Shown: positions 43,232-55,046, counted from the stretch's first letter. The stretch: 64,000 bases of DNA from Exophiala sp. HKRS030 (GCA_023897205.1 JAHWDD010000016.1:310001-374000), one strand, 5' to 3'. Program-made: numbers and translations. Notes: a model not told the origin generated them from the sequence alone.

Positions 43232-44653
43232 CTAAACCCTCAACTTCGCGCCCCTCTCCTTCTCATTCTCCTCAATCCAATCAAACTCATCACCGAGATA
43301 CAACTTGGCTCTAACGTCGCCCGACCGAGCATGGCCCTCGAAGTTCTCCGCCCTTGCGGCACGGCCGCACAACCGACCGAGCTCGCCACTGGCCTCTGGT
43401 GACCGTACTTCTTGATATGTCGCTGTACGTAGGAATTTACCCACCCATAAGCCGCCGGTGTAGCGACCGGCTTTGCGTGTAGGGAGAACATGGTTTGTGC
43501 CGATGCACTGTGAGTAGAGAAAGAGACAGCAGTTAGTAGGTGTAATTGTAGCTGAAGCCTTGGTGTTTAGGTGGATCAAAAATCTTACCTTATCACCGTA
43601 CGAGACACAAGTCCTCTCACCCAGGAACAGTGCGCCATAATGCTGCATCTTTTCCAGAGCCTGTCGCGGGTTCTGAGTCAGGATCTGCACGTGCTCTGAA
43701 GCATATTCGTCTGCCAGCTTGAATGCATCGTCTAATGTCTCCGTGACAGCGACTGCACCGTAGTCCCTCCACGACGTGCCCGCCAACTCCTTCGTGGTTA
43801 GATTAACTAACAGCTTATCAACCAACTCGATAGACTTCTTGGCGACGTCCTCAGAATTCGTGATCAGCACCGCAGGCGTATCTGGGCCATGCTCCGCCTG
43901 AGAGAGTAGATCCGTTGCGACGACATAAGGGTCTGCATACTCGTCGGCAACGATGAGAACCTCCGTTGGTCCGGCGAACAGATCTATTCCGACCTCGCCG
44001 AATAGCTGCCTCTTGCCCTCGGCGACAAACGCATTTCCCGGTCCAGCGAGGAAATCGACACTACGAATTGTCTCGGTCCCTACAGCCATGGCCGCGATCG
44101 CCTGTACGCCACCTAGGATATAGATCTCGTCGGCGCCTGCAAGGTGCATAGCTGCGATAGTTGCGTAAGGCAGCTCGCCCAAGATTGGAGGAGTGCATCC
44201 AATAACGTGAGGCACGCCTGCGACTTTGGCCGTCAGGATCGTCATGTGCGCTGACGCGAGTAGCGGATACCGTCCACCGGGTATATAAGCGCCTACGCTC
44301 TCAATCGGCTTGTTCGTGTGGCCTAGGAAGATGCCAGGTTGGATCTCGATCTCGATATCGCGGAGAGCGTCCTTTTGCGCTTCAGCGAATTTGCGTACAT
44401 TGGCTTGCACTGTTTTGATGTCTGCGATTGTTTGGTCGGGCACGTGCTTGAGTGCAGCTTGGATGTCTTCGGGGGACAGTTTGAATGATTTTGGCGACCA
44501 TTTGTCGAATTTCTCAGAATACGTACGAACGGCGCTGTCGCCTTCTCGACGGATTGTGTCGATGACGTCCTTGACGATTTCGGCGACTTTGACGGACGGC
44601 TGTGTCGGTGTTGATGTTGCCTGAGCAGGTGATTTCAGATAGCGAGGTGCCAT
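43232..44653 (-). CDS. Stand-alone histidinol-dehydrogenase-like enzyme
   Basis: Exons 43589-44653 and 43232-43507, giving 446 residues from ATG 44653; the frame is open further upstream to 44782, so a longer N-terminus (possible organelle signal) cannot be excluded. All catalytic features of HisD are visible: GAYIPGGRYP, FLAGPGNAFVAEGKR, DLFAGPTEVL, the zinc ligands in SQAEHG (Q252, H255), D354 and H414 (FEGHARS), the base pair E320-H321 (ASEHVQ), and GTNHVLPT. In ascomycetes histidine synthesis uses the trifunctional HIS4 protein; this one lacks the HisI/HisE domains. It may act on another alcohol, like bacterial HpsN (a dihydroxypropanesulfonate dehydrogenase in this family). The C-terminus (RYTGGLWVGKFLRTATYQEV) differs from classical HisD. 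Confidence 0.85.
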   Translation of the reverse strand: MAPRYLKSPAQATSTPTQPSVKVAEIVKDVIDTIRREGDSAVRTYSEKFDKWSPKSFKLSPEDIQAALKHVPDQTIADIKTVQANVRKFAEAQKDALRDIEIEIQPGIFLGHTNKPIESVGAYIPGGRYPLLASAHMTILTAKVAGVPHVIGCTPPILGELPYATIAAMHLAGADEIYILGGVQAIAAMAVGTETIRSVDFLAGPGNAFVAEGKRQLFGEVGIDLFAGPTEVLIVADEYADPYVVATDLLSQAEHGPDTPAVLITNSEDVAKKSIELVDKLLVNLTTKELAGTSWRDYGAVAVTETLDDAFKLADEYASEHVQILTQNPRQALEKMQHYGALFLGERTCVSYGDKVRFLIHLNTKASATITPTNCCLFLYSQCIGTNHVLPTRKAGRYTGGLWVGKFLRTATYQEVRSPEASGELGRLCGRAARAENFEGHARSGDVRAKLYLGDEFDWIEENEKERGAKLRV

Positions 44654-47600
44654 TGTGGATAGAGGTTGGGTTGTGCTTAGCGGGTCGAGAAGTAAAGTTT
44701 GGTGGGCAGTGACGATGTTGAAAATACACAGACAGACGAATCTTGCTGTATCCTCGGATGGAAAGTGATGTCGCTGCCGCAATGTTATACAGATGATAGA
44801 TTTCGTAGAACGACCAGAAGAATCGAATGACTGGACATCATACCCCGACTTTCCTTATAACCCCCTCGCCACCAAGCGATGCTCCTCATCAATCCAAGTC
44901 GTTTGTGGATCGAGAGAAGTTTTCGGATCCGGAACGCCAGGTTCGACGACTCCGCAATTCGAGAAATCCTAAACCCAAACCCACCGGGACCATGTCATGG
45001 GCATGTAAATTCCTCCACATCCTCCACATTCTGCTAGGATGTGCCGAGGCCATCTCCACACTAGGCTCGTTTGACCCTTATTATATTCTTGGGACATGAG
45101 TCTCGAATAAATGAACATTCCAGTTGTAGACAATTGCCGTTGCTCGTCCTTGCTCCACTGCTTACGCAAGGCTAAGAGTCGGACTGGTCTCCGATCGACG
45201 AAGAATCGGATTTTATTGAAAACATGGCGTTTCGACTCGGATCTGGCATGCGAATGTATTGAAGGATAAACTGGCCTTACTACTCGGGACTGTTTGATTG
45301 TGCGAATATGGCTGTGAGTGTGGTTTCTGTGTCAAGTCGGAGAAGTCGGGGGTTTATCGATGTCAGTCACGTGGGAGGTGGCCGACGCCGTTATCAACTT
45401 CGACCACACATTTCTTCTCATCCTTACATTAACAATCATACTGTTCAGCCCAAAACATCAGTTTCCTCAGTGGGAAGACTAATCATACACCAGTGTCAGG
45501 TAATTTTGATTTTTGGTAGTAGAGAACTTGCATATGACATCAATCATATGGGTCAAGCAACTTCTTCGATCATGATATCTCGAACAATTGAGGACTTTAT
45601 TGACATAGAAGACCAAGGCCATGAGCGGGCGAAGACGATCATCAAGTGAGGTCGTCATTGCTATATCCGCGCCATGTATCTCTCAAAGTCATCCCCTCCT
45701 GTTAGTCAAGATCAACGTGTCGCCTTTCCAGATTCGGTTGGCAAGCAGACCTGAAGACCAACGTGTTCAGATCTAGCACTATTTATGGGGTTTTCAGTCA
45801 TTCATTAGTCCCATTCGGAACTGCGACAGGGTTATAGAGATCCTGCGATTCAGAATATGGGATTGTATGTTGTATCACTTTGGGCAGGTTTCCAAGCTCT
45901 TGATACTATACATCCGAAATTCTCACTCATGAATCATAACAGTGCTGGTAAGTTGGATTTGATAGTCTGGCGTCGTATCAAAATTCTATTAATCTCCACT
46001 ATAGCTATCCTTGCAGGCGACAAGCGCGAGTGCAGTGACACTATTGTGCTCATATCTTTCAGGTCAGAAACTTGTCATACTTACAACTCCCACAGCCTCA
46101 GCTCTTGCAGATATAGAGCTTTCCTTGGTGGCTAGTCTTGGACAAAGCAGTAACCATGTCACTGTAAACTGCGATAACAAACACTGCTAAAACAGGAATA
46201 ACAGAATCCGTCTCGAAGGTTTAAGCTATGAGAATGAGTTTCTGTTGAACTTGATACTGGCAAAGTTGGGGAACCCCAAAACAGCAAGGCCATATGCTCA
46301 AGTTTCTGGGCTGTATCTATCGAGATCTACCAAGAAGAATGGTTTGAGAAGCCTCTGACAACCCAGATCCCCATGGCGACGTACGACATGCCACGAAAGT
46401 TGGAGTTGACTTCGCTCTTACAACTTGGGCATGTGCTTCGGCTTCCCTCAACAAGGGGGCAAGTGATAATTCAGCAGTCCAGAAAGTCGTTGCTTCATTA
46501 CCAAAGAGTTTGTATTAGTGGCCAGATCTCCTTGTCCTGGGAAATACTCGACGTGACGAGCACATCACATGCCACTGTTTGATACATTTGACAAATCGCC
46601 ATGCTAGCGTTCCCCAATGTACAAATTCTGGAAGAGTATAATTGAGCTCAAGCAGAATGAGGACACAAGCTGTTACACACATCTGATCACTCATGATCTT
46701 TTGGAGGCGCAGCATATATGCAAGAGTATCTTGATGACAAACTGTCCGTCGTCGAAAGGAGCACGTCGTCGCTGTGAAGAATCACACAATTCTCAAGATG
46801 CTACGTGGCACAATAGTTTCCATGCTTTCTCGAACTATATCCCAAAGCATGACAGCTACACGCCGTTTGAGAGAGTAGACGGATGTGGTTCACGAATGAT
46901 AAGGGCTGCGCTGACTTCAGTAGTAAATTCCAAAGGCTCCACTCATATTGCAGTCTACCCGACTGGGGCACCCGACGCAAGTAGCCTTACAATCGTATTT
47001 GCCCATGTTCTGCGTTATCCATGTCTCTGGCTTTGTGGCTGTACCTCGAATTCTGTTGCTGCGCCCCTGAGAGAATGCACCAGGGTGCTGGAGAATGAAG
47101 CTCCCCGCTTTTGATCCTTCGGCTGCTGACTTCCGAAGTCTTTTGATTGTCTCCCTCTGTTGCTGTTGATTGATCAGATTTTTGTGTGGAAAATGAATGC
47201 ATCATCACTACCTCATACGGCAGTGAGTCCAACATCGTCAACGACGACTAGTGTTTCTGACACTCTCACCGCCTCGGACGCGACGAGAATACAGGGAAAT
47301 CGGATAAACCAAATAGGACCGCACAGAATTTGCTCGAATCTCTGACCACTATCTAGATGTTGTAAATATGTACAACGATAGGAGATACAAAGTGAGAAGA
47401 AATAATATTCTCCACCTCCTTCAACGCAAAACATTAGCTATCAAGGTCAAACAGCTTTTTTTCCCTTTCCTCATCCACGAAGCTTCAAGATACGACCAAA
47501 CGATGCGAAATTGAGGTCGAGCCCAACCTCGAACCAGAGAGGGGGATGCGATTTGACCCTACCTTCGCCTCTGCTGCACGATTAGGCTGAGACAAGCACA

Positions 47601-48148
47601 GCAGCGTTCCAGCGATTGGTGTGATCGAACAACCCCACCTTTTCCCAACTTTCCATATTGCGCCCCGTTTATATGAAGGCCAGCAGGGCCAGCATGCATC
47701 ACCTATCCGACCTGCATTCTTAGCTGCAGAACGGTCATCGATTTCCAAGGTTTGACAACCCTGCCTGCCTGCTGCAAGACAACCCATGTTCGGAGAAGTC
47801 TGGCCCTTGCGACTTATCTACCTACCTAACTAATTCAACTATCGCGCCGGTGTCCATGCTTGGGTTGGGGCAGGATTGATAGCGCGTCTGATTATGCCGG
47901 GCAGGGGTCGTGGGAAAAAAAGATATCCAGCACGCGAGATGTATCTTTATAAGCCTGGGGAAAGTATCCTTGTCCTTTGTCTGATTTTCTGGCTTCAGTA
48001 CAACAGTGTATTTTCTATCTCCTGACGATCCGCTCCAACTCTTGCGCATGACCATTCAACATCCTCTCAGGAACTATCCATCCCTCTTCCCTGGAAGCCT
48101 CGTGAGACCAAATACCCAATCCATACCACACAGCCCCAGTCCCTGAAG
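44654..48148. other. Gene-poor 3.5-kb stretch
   Basis: There is no convincing gene. Plus-strand stretches near 46195-46359 (LEGLSYENEFLLNLILAKLG) and 46405-46513 (VDFALTTWACASASLNKG) read like protein but end in stops and match nothing I know. Frames at 47485-47787 and 45308-45649 look random. It may hold a decayed gene. Confidence 0.4.
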
Positions 48149-48409
48149 ATGCCATTCTCCAACTGCGGCAGCGACAGCACCAGCATCACCTCATCTCACA
48201 GCGACGCCGGCGCTGCTGAACATCAAGGCCTCGGGACATCTGCAGAGCGTCTTCTCTGGCAAGCTGAGAAGCGCCAGCCATGGCGCGACATCGTCGATAT
48301 GTCCAAATATGCGACACCGATGGCGTCGTTCCGCGAACGCGCTTGTCACGTTGATGGCGAGTGGAGTAATGTGAGGTTGCTCCAGGAACTCGATGCGAAG
48401 AGCCGTTGA
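48149..48409 (+). CDS. Small hypothetical protein, 86 residues
   Basis: ATG 48149 in a fair context (CTGAAGATGC). The product has a Ser-rich start (SNCGSDSTSITSSHSDAG), a Trp-containing amphipathic middle (LLWQAEKRQPWRDIVDMSKY) and no signal peptide or membrane helix. A reasonable gene because of its coherent composition and CT-rich leader, but I recognise no family. Confidence 0.45.
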   Translation: MPFSNCGSDSTSITSSHSDAGAAEHQGLGTSAERLLWQAEKRQPWRDIVDMSKYATPMASFRERACHVDGEWSNVRLLQELDAKSR

Positions 48410-48791
48410 GCACTGTTGAGGAATCCCCTCTGAGCGAGGTGCGATGTGAGTTTTTTCGTGTATGCTTGTGTGTCTGTTGTTCGGTAGACTTTATGCCGGA
48501 TCCCGATCTGGGATATGCCTCCATATGATTACTGAGTAGTGGGAGAACTGACTGAGAACTAGCCATTGCTTAGTATGCCATGGAATCAATGACTCTGGCT
48601 TGCGAGAAGGTTTCACCTTGTTGTGGTTGTCGTTTTAGCGAAGTTATGCGTAGACGGGGCAGACAGAAAAATGATACTCAATGATATGAATTTGCAATGC
48701 ATTCCAGCTGAAAGCGTCTGATAAAAGTGTCTCAAAAGTAGCAGTTCATTATTGGTATCATTTCTCTTTTAAGCTATCTGTCCAACATTTA
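48410..48791. other. Convergent intergenic region
   Basis: 3' regions of two converging genes. Nothing recognised. Confidence 0.5.
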
Positions 48792-50001
48792 TCACTCGCC
48801 CGCAACGACATCACCACTTCCTGTATCCACTTTCGATGAAAATGCTGACAACTCCTCTCCTCCTCTCTGCTCGGACTCTTTCAGCACGATCAGACGAACC
48901 TCAATGCTTTCCCTGGGTTCCTTGTCCTCGGACGAAAACTCCAGTGCAGCACCATGAGGAGGAAAATCTAGCATTTCTGTGAGCATTCTCAAATCCTAAA
49001 AACGCTCAGCATCAGCTACTCACCTGCAGTGACGCCATTGCGTGTGGAAGTCCACGTTCTGAACAGCGCTGGTTCGTCTGGAGCTTGGTCAGATAGCCAG
49101 TACCACTTGTGATACGGACGATGGATGATGAAGTAGGCCTTTTCGATTTTGTCAGGAAGGACTTTATCCACCTCAAGTAAGTCATCGGCTTTGACAGTTC
49201 GGCAATCCGTCATGACTAACGGTGCATTTCGGACGGTTTTCAATGGTCTCCACACGCTACTCATGTGTTAGTGCGATGCGTGGAAACTTTGCTGCGGAAT
49301 GAGATGGTCGTACTTGATGATCTCGGCAGTCCACCTCCCAGTATCAATGCGCTCGAGCTCGTCTGTGGTCAGGTGCATTTCTAGACGGTCTCGCCCTCCT
49401 TGATGAGAGTAATCTGTCGAGGTACATCAGTTTTTACCACCGACCAGCATATATGAAGGCAAGGACAGCATATCCATACCGCAGTGCATAGTAAGACCTG
49501 GCGGACGAGCCTGAAAACGAGCCTCCAACACATCTTGCGCAGCTTTGAGAGCAGTGTCAGGAGGATTGCTTCGACGAAACTGTGACTATGTGAATATGAA
49601 GCTCATTGCACGGCTTCCGCGTCTGACAGTCACCAACTTACCCGCCAATCGAAGCAAATGACTTTACTTGCATGGAACCTGTCCTCCAAGAGCGAAATAG
49701 TCTCCTGCAGATAGCTGGATACGACATCGTCGTCGGGGTTCTTGCCTCCGGCTTCAAAATGCTCTGCAGTCAATGTACACCGAGACTGGTGTTTGATGAA
49801 AGTGAAACCAGCATTTTCCAGCGAGAAGTCCTTCTCTGTGCCCCTGACGTCTTCAACGGTGACATTGTCTTGGACATAGAATTTGCAATTTGTGATCTTG
49901 CCTGGCTTGATGGTTGGATCTTTCGAATATCCGTACAGCTCATAGGGTTGTTCTTCTTCGAACAACGGGTCATAGCTTAGATACTTCAGCTTGGTCAACA
50001 T
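48792..50001 (-). CDS. CmcJ/GA4-desaturase/AsaB-like oxidoreductase
   Basis: Five exons in transcription order, 49642-50001, 49480-49579, 49314-49413, 49024-49256 and 48792-48976, give 325 residues in one frame. Landmarks of the family: LKYLSYDPLFEEEQPYELYG at the start, VEDVRGTEKDFSLENAGF, FIKHQSRC, a DYSHQG motif after HC, ERIDTGRWTAEIINVWRPLK across the third splice, and YWLSDQAPDEPALFRTW, ending in MLDFPPHGAALE and ESIEVRLIVL. Family members include fungal GA4 desaturase, AsaB of aspergillic acid synthesis and bacterial CmcJ; they hydroxylate or desaturate small molecules. No other biosynthetic gene is adjacent, so the substrate is unknown. All splice sites are GT-AG. Confidence 0.85.
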
Positions 50002-51156
50002 GATTGTCGTACAACTATGTTGTTCTGCATAGATGGGAAGGAATCTGACTTTCTCCTCGAGCTCGAACTCAGTCCAAGAAATCGACGGACTTCCTATCAA
50101 TTAATTTTCATTCCGAAAGACTTCACGTCTCACAACATTCTCAACCCATCCATACGCATTTTTCGCGATATCATTCCGCAACACAGTGACTTAAGGGGGC
50201 TTAGACATATCATACATATGATACAGGGCAAAAAAGGAAGGATAACGATTATCCCACCGAATCAACTCCACCCAATCGCCGTGGTCCTTCTCCGATGCCA
50301 GCTCCAAATCCCTTGCGCCGGTTTGGTGCCTTGCAGCGAACGTATCTTACAAGGCAACCGACTTACCTACCCACCCTACGACCTGTACAACTCCGTGAAA
50401 AGCCGGTGAATGACAGCAAACTCTCACATGTACCGAACAGTGTGGCGCAGTATGCCTGCCCGTTCACCTAAGCATCGTGTTTGCAGCCGGCGCATGTGTG
50501 AAGTAGGCTCGCATGACTAGGCGGGAGAAGGCTACCAGATGGTTCGCATCGATTTGTCGGACTTTCTGGAAGCCATGCAGGCGAGCGGTCACGCTAGATG
50601 TGCTGCGCCTGGATTTCTCGATGCCGCGCGGCTGGACTTCCGACGGCACCCTATGAGAGAGAGGGGCTTCACCATGGGAAAGGACAAGCGATGATCATAT
50701 GAGTCCTTGGAGTCAGAACGGGACAGTGTGAATGGGGTAATTGGCCTGACAGATGATCCGGAAACCGGTCAGATTGATTGTCTGTATCACCTTGACTTGA
50801 TCGACACCGTGAAATTGACATATTGACTGTTCGTGACCATTCCATACTGCCACTGGAGTCCTGCGGAGTATAGACCGGATAGTGCTTTTGTGCAAAAATG
50901 AGCATAAGTACTCCGCTGTAGTAAAAGTGACGTAGTGCGTATCAAAGACTCAAAAGAGTCAACACCACATATGAGGCAGTTTTGAGACAGACCGTCAAGA
51001 CTTCAATATCAGAAGCAATTGACAGTCTCGTCTCCTTGGGACCGTGTCCCCACACCTACTTTCTCTCACCGACACCACCAACCCGTCGCTAACTCCAAGA
51101 CCATGCGCTCACCCTCTTAATAAACCCCACCGTCAAACTCCACCGACCCAACCAAA
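50002..51156. promoter_or_regulatory. Divergent promoter region
   Basis: It lies between the CmcJ-like gene (minus) and LIN1 (plus). Frames at 50017-50409 and 50464-50905 are open but non-coding in character. The last 100 bases before LIN1 are C-rich (CACCAACCCGTCGCTAACTC). Confidence 0.45.
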
Positions 51157-52608
51157 ATGTCCTCCTACAACACGACATCCTCGAAACGCGCCGCCGAAGA
51201 CTTCGCACGCACACACAACCCTTCCACAACATCCAGATCCCCTTCCTCACCAACCAAGAAACCCCGGTTCGACATCCGCAACCCCTCAGCCCTCGCCCCG
51301 GACGCGCTAGAAGACGATGCCGTGCTCGCGGCGGACGTGATCGGAGCACGCGGGCAACAAGTTCGACGTGGTGCCGTGAACATCGACGGCTATGACTCAG
51401 ACTCCGACAATGACAATTTCAATGTTCGGGCCGACGAAAAGGCCAGGCGCGAGCGGGAGCAGAGCAGGAAGAGCAAGAAGAAGCAAGAAAAAGACGCCGA
51501 CGGCGACGACGACATGTTTGCCGAGTTGGAGAACGATCTGAACGAGGCGTCAGACGATGACGAAGACGGCGTTGACGGCGTCGGTGGGAGTAGGGAGAAG
51601 AAAAAAGCAGTCCGGTTTCTCGACGCGGATCAGATTGTCGGACAGGTCGAAACCTCCAAGAGCGGCGGCCACGTTTCTGCGGATTTCAGCCTTGGGAGCA
51701 ATGGATCGAGCGGTTCACGGCGGGATAATGGCAAGGGCAAAGGGCGAGAGGATGAAGATCAAGAAGTCGAAAGCAGTAGCGACAGCGAAGTCGACGATGC
51801 AGTGCGCGCCAGCGCCGAGGATATCGACCCGGAGATCGGTGCGGGCGGCAAGAAGACGCACGCGCCGAAATTGGATGCGTTTAATATGAAGTCCGAGCTG
51901 GAAGAAGGCGGGTTCGACGACCAGGAGAATTATGTGCGCAAGGCTGTCGATCCGGATGCTCAGCATGATGTGTGGCTGGAGGGCATGTCGAAGAAGGATA
52001 TGAAGAAGGCAAAAGAGGCGGCGGAAAAAAGAGAGATTGAGCGGCGGAAACGAGATCTTCAAGATGATGCCATTTCTACAGGTCAAGTCTTGTCGAAGTT
52101 GATACCGCTGTTAGAGAGAGGGGAGACCATTCTCGAATCGTTGGCTCGTTTAGGAAAACGAAAAGACAAGAAGCCTAAATGGCAATCAAAAAACAAGAAC
52201 AAAAAGCAGTCCGCCAACACTGAAGAACATACACCTCCAGAAGAAGAAGCAGCGGAAAAGGCCCGACGAGAAAAAGTTGAGGCGATCACAGAAGCTGCCG
52301 ACATTCTCCTCACCCGTGGTCAACCTGAAGTCTACGATGCGGAGAGAGCATTACTTGTACGTCAATACAAAAGAGAAACTGGAGAAGATTGGGTTGAACC
52401 TGATAAGCCTATTGAAGAAGCTCAAGCTAATTCTAGCCAGCAACTTTGGGAATACAGGTGGACGGATGCTCGAGATGGTGGAGCTATCAACGGTCCATAT
52501 GATGCTAATACCATGCAACAGTGGAATGATGCTGGTTATTTTGGTGATGGTGTAGAGTTTCGTAAAAAGAATGATGGCGACTGGACTAGAGTGGCAGAGT
52601 TCGCCTGA
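51157..52608 (+). CDS. LIN1: LIN1/CD2BP2-like GYF-domain splicing protein
   Basis: A single exon, 483 residues. The N-terminus is basic and Ser/Thr-rich (SPTKKPRFDIRNPSALAP). The conserved block RRGAVNIDGYDSDSD is followed by a charged stretch and KKKAVRFLDADQ. Then come GGFDDQENYVRKAVDPDAQH and DVWLEGMSKKDMKKAKEAAE. The last 60 residues form the GYF domain: LWEYRWTDARDGGAINGPYD, MQQWNDAGYFGDGVEFRK. CD2BP2 (U5-52K) and yeast Lin1 bind Prp6/U5 snRNP proteins through proline-rich ligands, in the nucleus. The length fits the family. It converges with TAD3; the stop codons are only about 33 bases apart. Confidence 0.93.
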   Translation: MSSYNTTSSKRAAEDFARTHNPSTTSRSPSSPTKKPRFDIRNPSALAPDALEDDAVLAADVIGARGQQVRRGAVNIDGYDSDSDNDNFNVRADEKARREREQSRKSKKKQEKDADGDDDMFAELENDLNEASDDDEDGVDGVGGSREKKKAVRFLDADQIVGQVETSKSGGHVSADFSLGSNGSSGSRRDNGKGKGREDEDQEVESSSDSEVDDAVRASAEDIDPEIGAGGKKTHAPKLDAFNMKSELEEGGFDDQENYVRKAVDPDAQHDVWLEGMSKKDMKKAKEAAEKREIERRKRDLQDDAISTGQVLSKLIPLLERGETILESLARLGKRKDKKPKWQSKNKNKKQSANTEEHTPPEEEAAEKARREKVEAITEAADILLTRGQPEVYDAERALLVRQYKRETGEDWVEPDKPIEEAQANSSQQLWEYRWTDARDGGAINGPYDANTMQQWNDAGYFGDGVEFRKKNDGDWTRVAEFA

Positions 52609-52641
52609 AATCCATGTCTGATATTCCGAATAATTGACTTC

Positions 52642-54005
52642 CTAAGCATGGAATATTCCAGCCTCAACTCGACCTTCTCCACTTAATTTTGATGCTTGTG
52701 TGTGTTGAAAAGTCATGACTCGCCAATTCAATTCTCGGCGCCAGAAGAGTCCATAGGCTAGATTCTTTTCTCCTGCTTCAGATGTGAGACTTCCACTTCC
52801 TCTCATTCTTTTCGCCAGGACACATGCTCGAAATCTCGAATGAATCATGGCCATACCACAACAAACGCATGGTTCATGGGTGAGGTAGAGATCTAAACCA
52901 CTGCAAAGGTAGCCTTCATTTCGAGGACCAGATTGTTTTGCAGGCATATCTGGGTTGGTAGGAGTGGTGATGGCTACATTCCCAAGCCCTGCTGTAAGGT
53001 CTCGTAGGATGAGGTCGTCATCTTCATATTGATGTTCGATTGGGGTCAGAGCTTGACCAGAAGGAGTTTCGGTACAAGTAGCCAGAAATTTAGTGTGTGT
53101 GCCTGCCTTGATGCGACGTCTGAGTTCCTTATTTGCCACCATTGCAATGACCCTCATGAGAGCATGATATTCTGGTCTCCCTTGGTGGTTGAGGTCCTGC
53201 AAGGACCGGCGAGTGACAGGATCATCAGATGACCAACGAGCATCACCAGCAACAGCCACTACATTGCCTGTCTCGGGGTCAACCACGACTGCTCCGACGG
53301 CACGACCATGACCACCAGCTCTAGCTTGTTCAGCAGCTAGTATGGCCAGTTTCATGTATTTATCTGTGTTGGGCACTTCCAATGCGGTGCGGACTTTTTT
53401 CAATTGATTGAGAGGTGGAGCATCTTGAAGGACCTGAGCTGCAGGATTGTAAATGGTAGGCCAGTAACGTTCTGTCCACAGACTGGCTTGTTCAGCGTTG
53501 AGAGGGGCGAATCTCGGCACCACAGCGTCAAAGCATCGTGGAAGTCCTTCTATGTCGATATGTGGTTGAAGGGTTGCTTTGATATCTTCCCAAGAGACTA
53601 CCGTGTTCGGCAAAATGAGAAAGACAGTTTGTAGTCCATTTGAATCATAATCACGACGCCATACCAGGTCAATTGGTAGGTGGGATAGATTGCAGATTCG
53701 ACGAAGATGGCTGAATGAGGGGTGCTTTCCACCTGAGGGAATGATGGGTTTGACGATGCTACAGGCTATCAGGAAGATGTTCAACAATCAAGTTTGGATC
53801 TCCACTCACCCCAAGGCCTTGCTGGTCAATTTGGCAGGGATCTCTACCACGAAAGCCTGGACTGGAATGACCGTCAGTGAAGCTGTCCTAGATATTCACC
53901 GGTCATCTACTTACTGAAGACTTCGGCAGAACGATTCTCATGAAGAGTCTTCAATGGTTCGAGAAAAGAGACTTGGTCGTTGATGACTCCATTGTTGGAA
54001 GACAT
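52642..54005 (-). CDS. TAD3: tRNA-specific adenosine deaminase subunit TAD3
   Basis: Exons 53915-54005, 53810-53861 and 52642-53758 give 419 residues from ATG 54005. The C-terminal cytidine/deoxycytidylate-deaminase-type domain has VGAVVVDPETGNVVAVAGDA, then EYHALMR (zinc ligand H246) and EPCVCCGMAMIHSR (zinc ligands C345 and C348). In the catalytic partner TAD2 the first motif is HAE; here the glutamate is replaced, as expected for TAD3/ADAT3, the structural subunit. The TAD2-TAD3 dimer converts A34 to inosine in tRNA anticodons and is essential in yeast. The long N-terminal part (HPSFSHLRRICNLSHLPIDL) is usual for fungal TAD3. All introns are GT-AG. Confidence 0.93.
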
Positions 54006-55046
54006 GATTGATGCATGACCTGGTGGTGTTGGGATGAGGGAGAAGGAAAAGGCATAAGAAGGGTAAAAGTAGAAGATTGAAAAGTGAATGATAAGTTGTG
54101 TTGTTGAGACGGTCGTGACTTCCCTCGAACAAACACGTAGAACCCACCTCACCTCGATCGGAAGGTGCGTGATTCGATGTCTTTCTTACCTACCTTGGTA
54201 GGCACCTTCCAGTTCTGTGAAAATGGTGGTCACGACCTCAGGAACTAGAGGCGTGTAACGTGTAACGTGTTTGGTGAATACGTGACGTTCTTCGCGGAGA
54301 GAAAAGAAGACAGCCATCAATCATTACACTGATTTTTCTTGTTTGAGAGTACACGTCTCCAAAGAGGAGGACGAGGTTCAGAGGGACGTCACCATCACGC
54401 GCTATATCGAATGAGATTGGCCATTATCGATCTAAAAAGGCGTCAAGAGCCTCAAGAAATTTTATTGTGTTGCTCGAGTCTAGGATACTCCACCGTACTC
54501 AGGTTATGCCGAAGCAGTACGACGGAGTTTATAATGTCCGTGTGCAGTTCAGGAAGTAGGAGCAAACAGCCACAACCAAGTGGTCAGCACCATCATGTCA
54601 CAGAATCTGTCAAACCGACAGAACATACTCATCTTTTGCTCCAGAATGGCCAAGGAATCTCGTAAGTACCCCTGTATCGTGACCAGGTATCTATTCAAAC
54701 CAGCCTCCTTTCCCATTTTGTTGTACAGTAAGATCACAGAACCACATCACCTGGATCTGCTGCTTGGAGCCTAGGTCTCGAAGCTGCCGGCTTTAGGGGC
54801 AGATCTCGAGATCGACATTCCCGAGTACATTATGCAGGCATTTCCGGGCAGTTCATCCATTTATTTGCAAACGGTCGGAAGGTCGGATCTCTCATATTCC
54901 TGAGGGCTATATTAGCATCCCTCAGTAACGGCTGTCGAGAACAAGAGAGCCATTATAGTAGACTGGTGAAATTGCCATCTACAAGTGCTCAAAACCTGTC
55001 GACTTATTCAAATTCGAGAAATCGGTGGCACATCCTCCATTCATCT
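54006..55046. promoter_or_regulatory. Upstream region of TAD3 and 3' flank of RVB2
   Basis: It contains a short direct repeat (GTGTAACGTGTAACGTGT near 54253). Frames at 54339-54774 are open but lack coding character. Nothing else was recognised. Confidence 0.4.

Noticed and set aside
43232..44653. HIS4 (trifunctional histidine enzyme)
   Set aside because: The HisI (phosphoribosyl-AMP cyclohydrolase) and HisE domains are absent on both sides; only the dehydrogenase part exists.
50017..50409. 130-codon plus-strand frame next to the CmcJ-like gene
   Set aside because: It runs antisense to and across the upstream region of a well-supported gene and has no domain.
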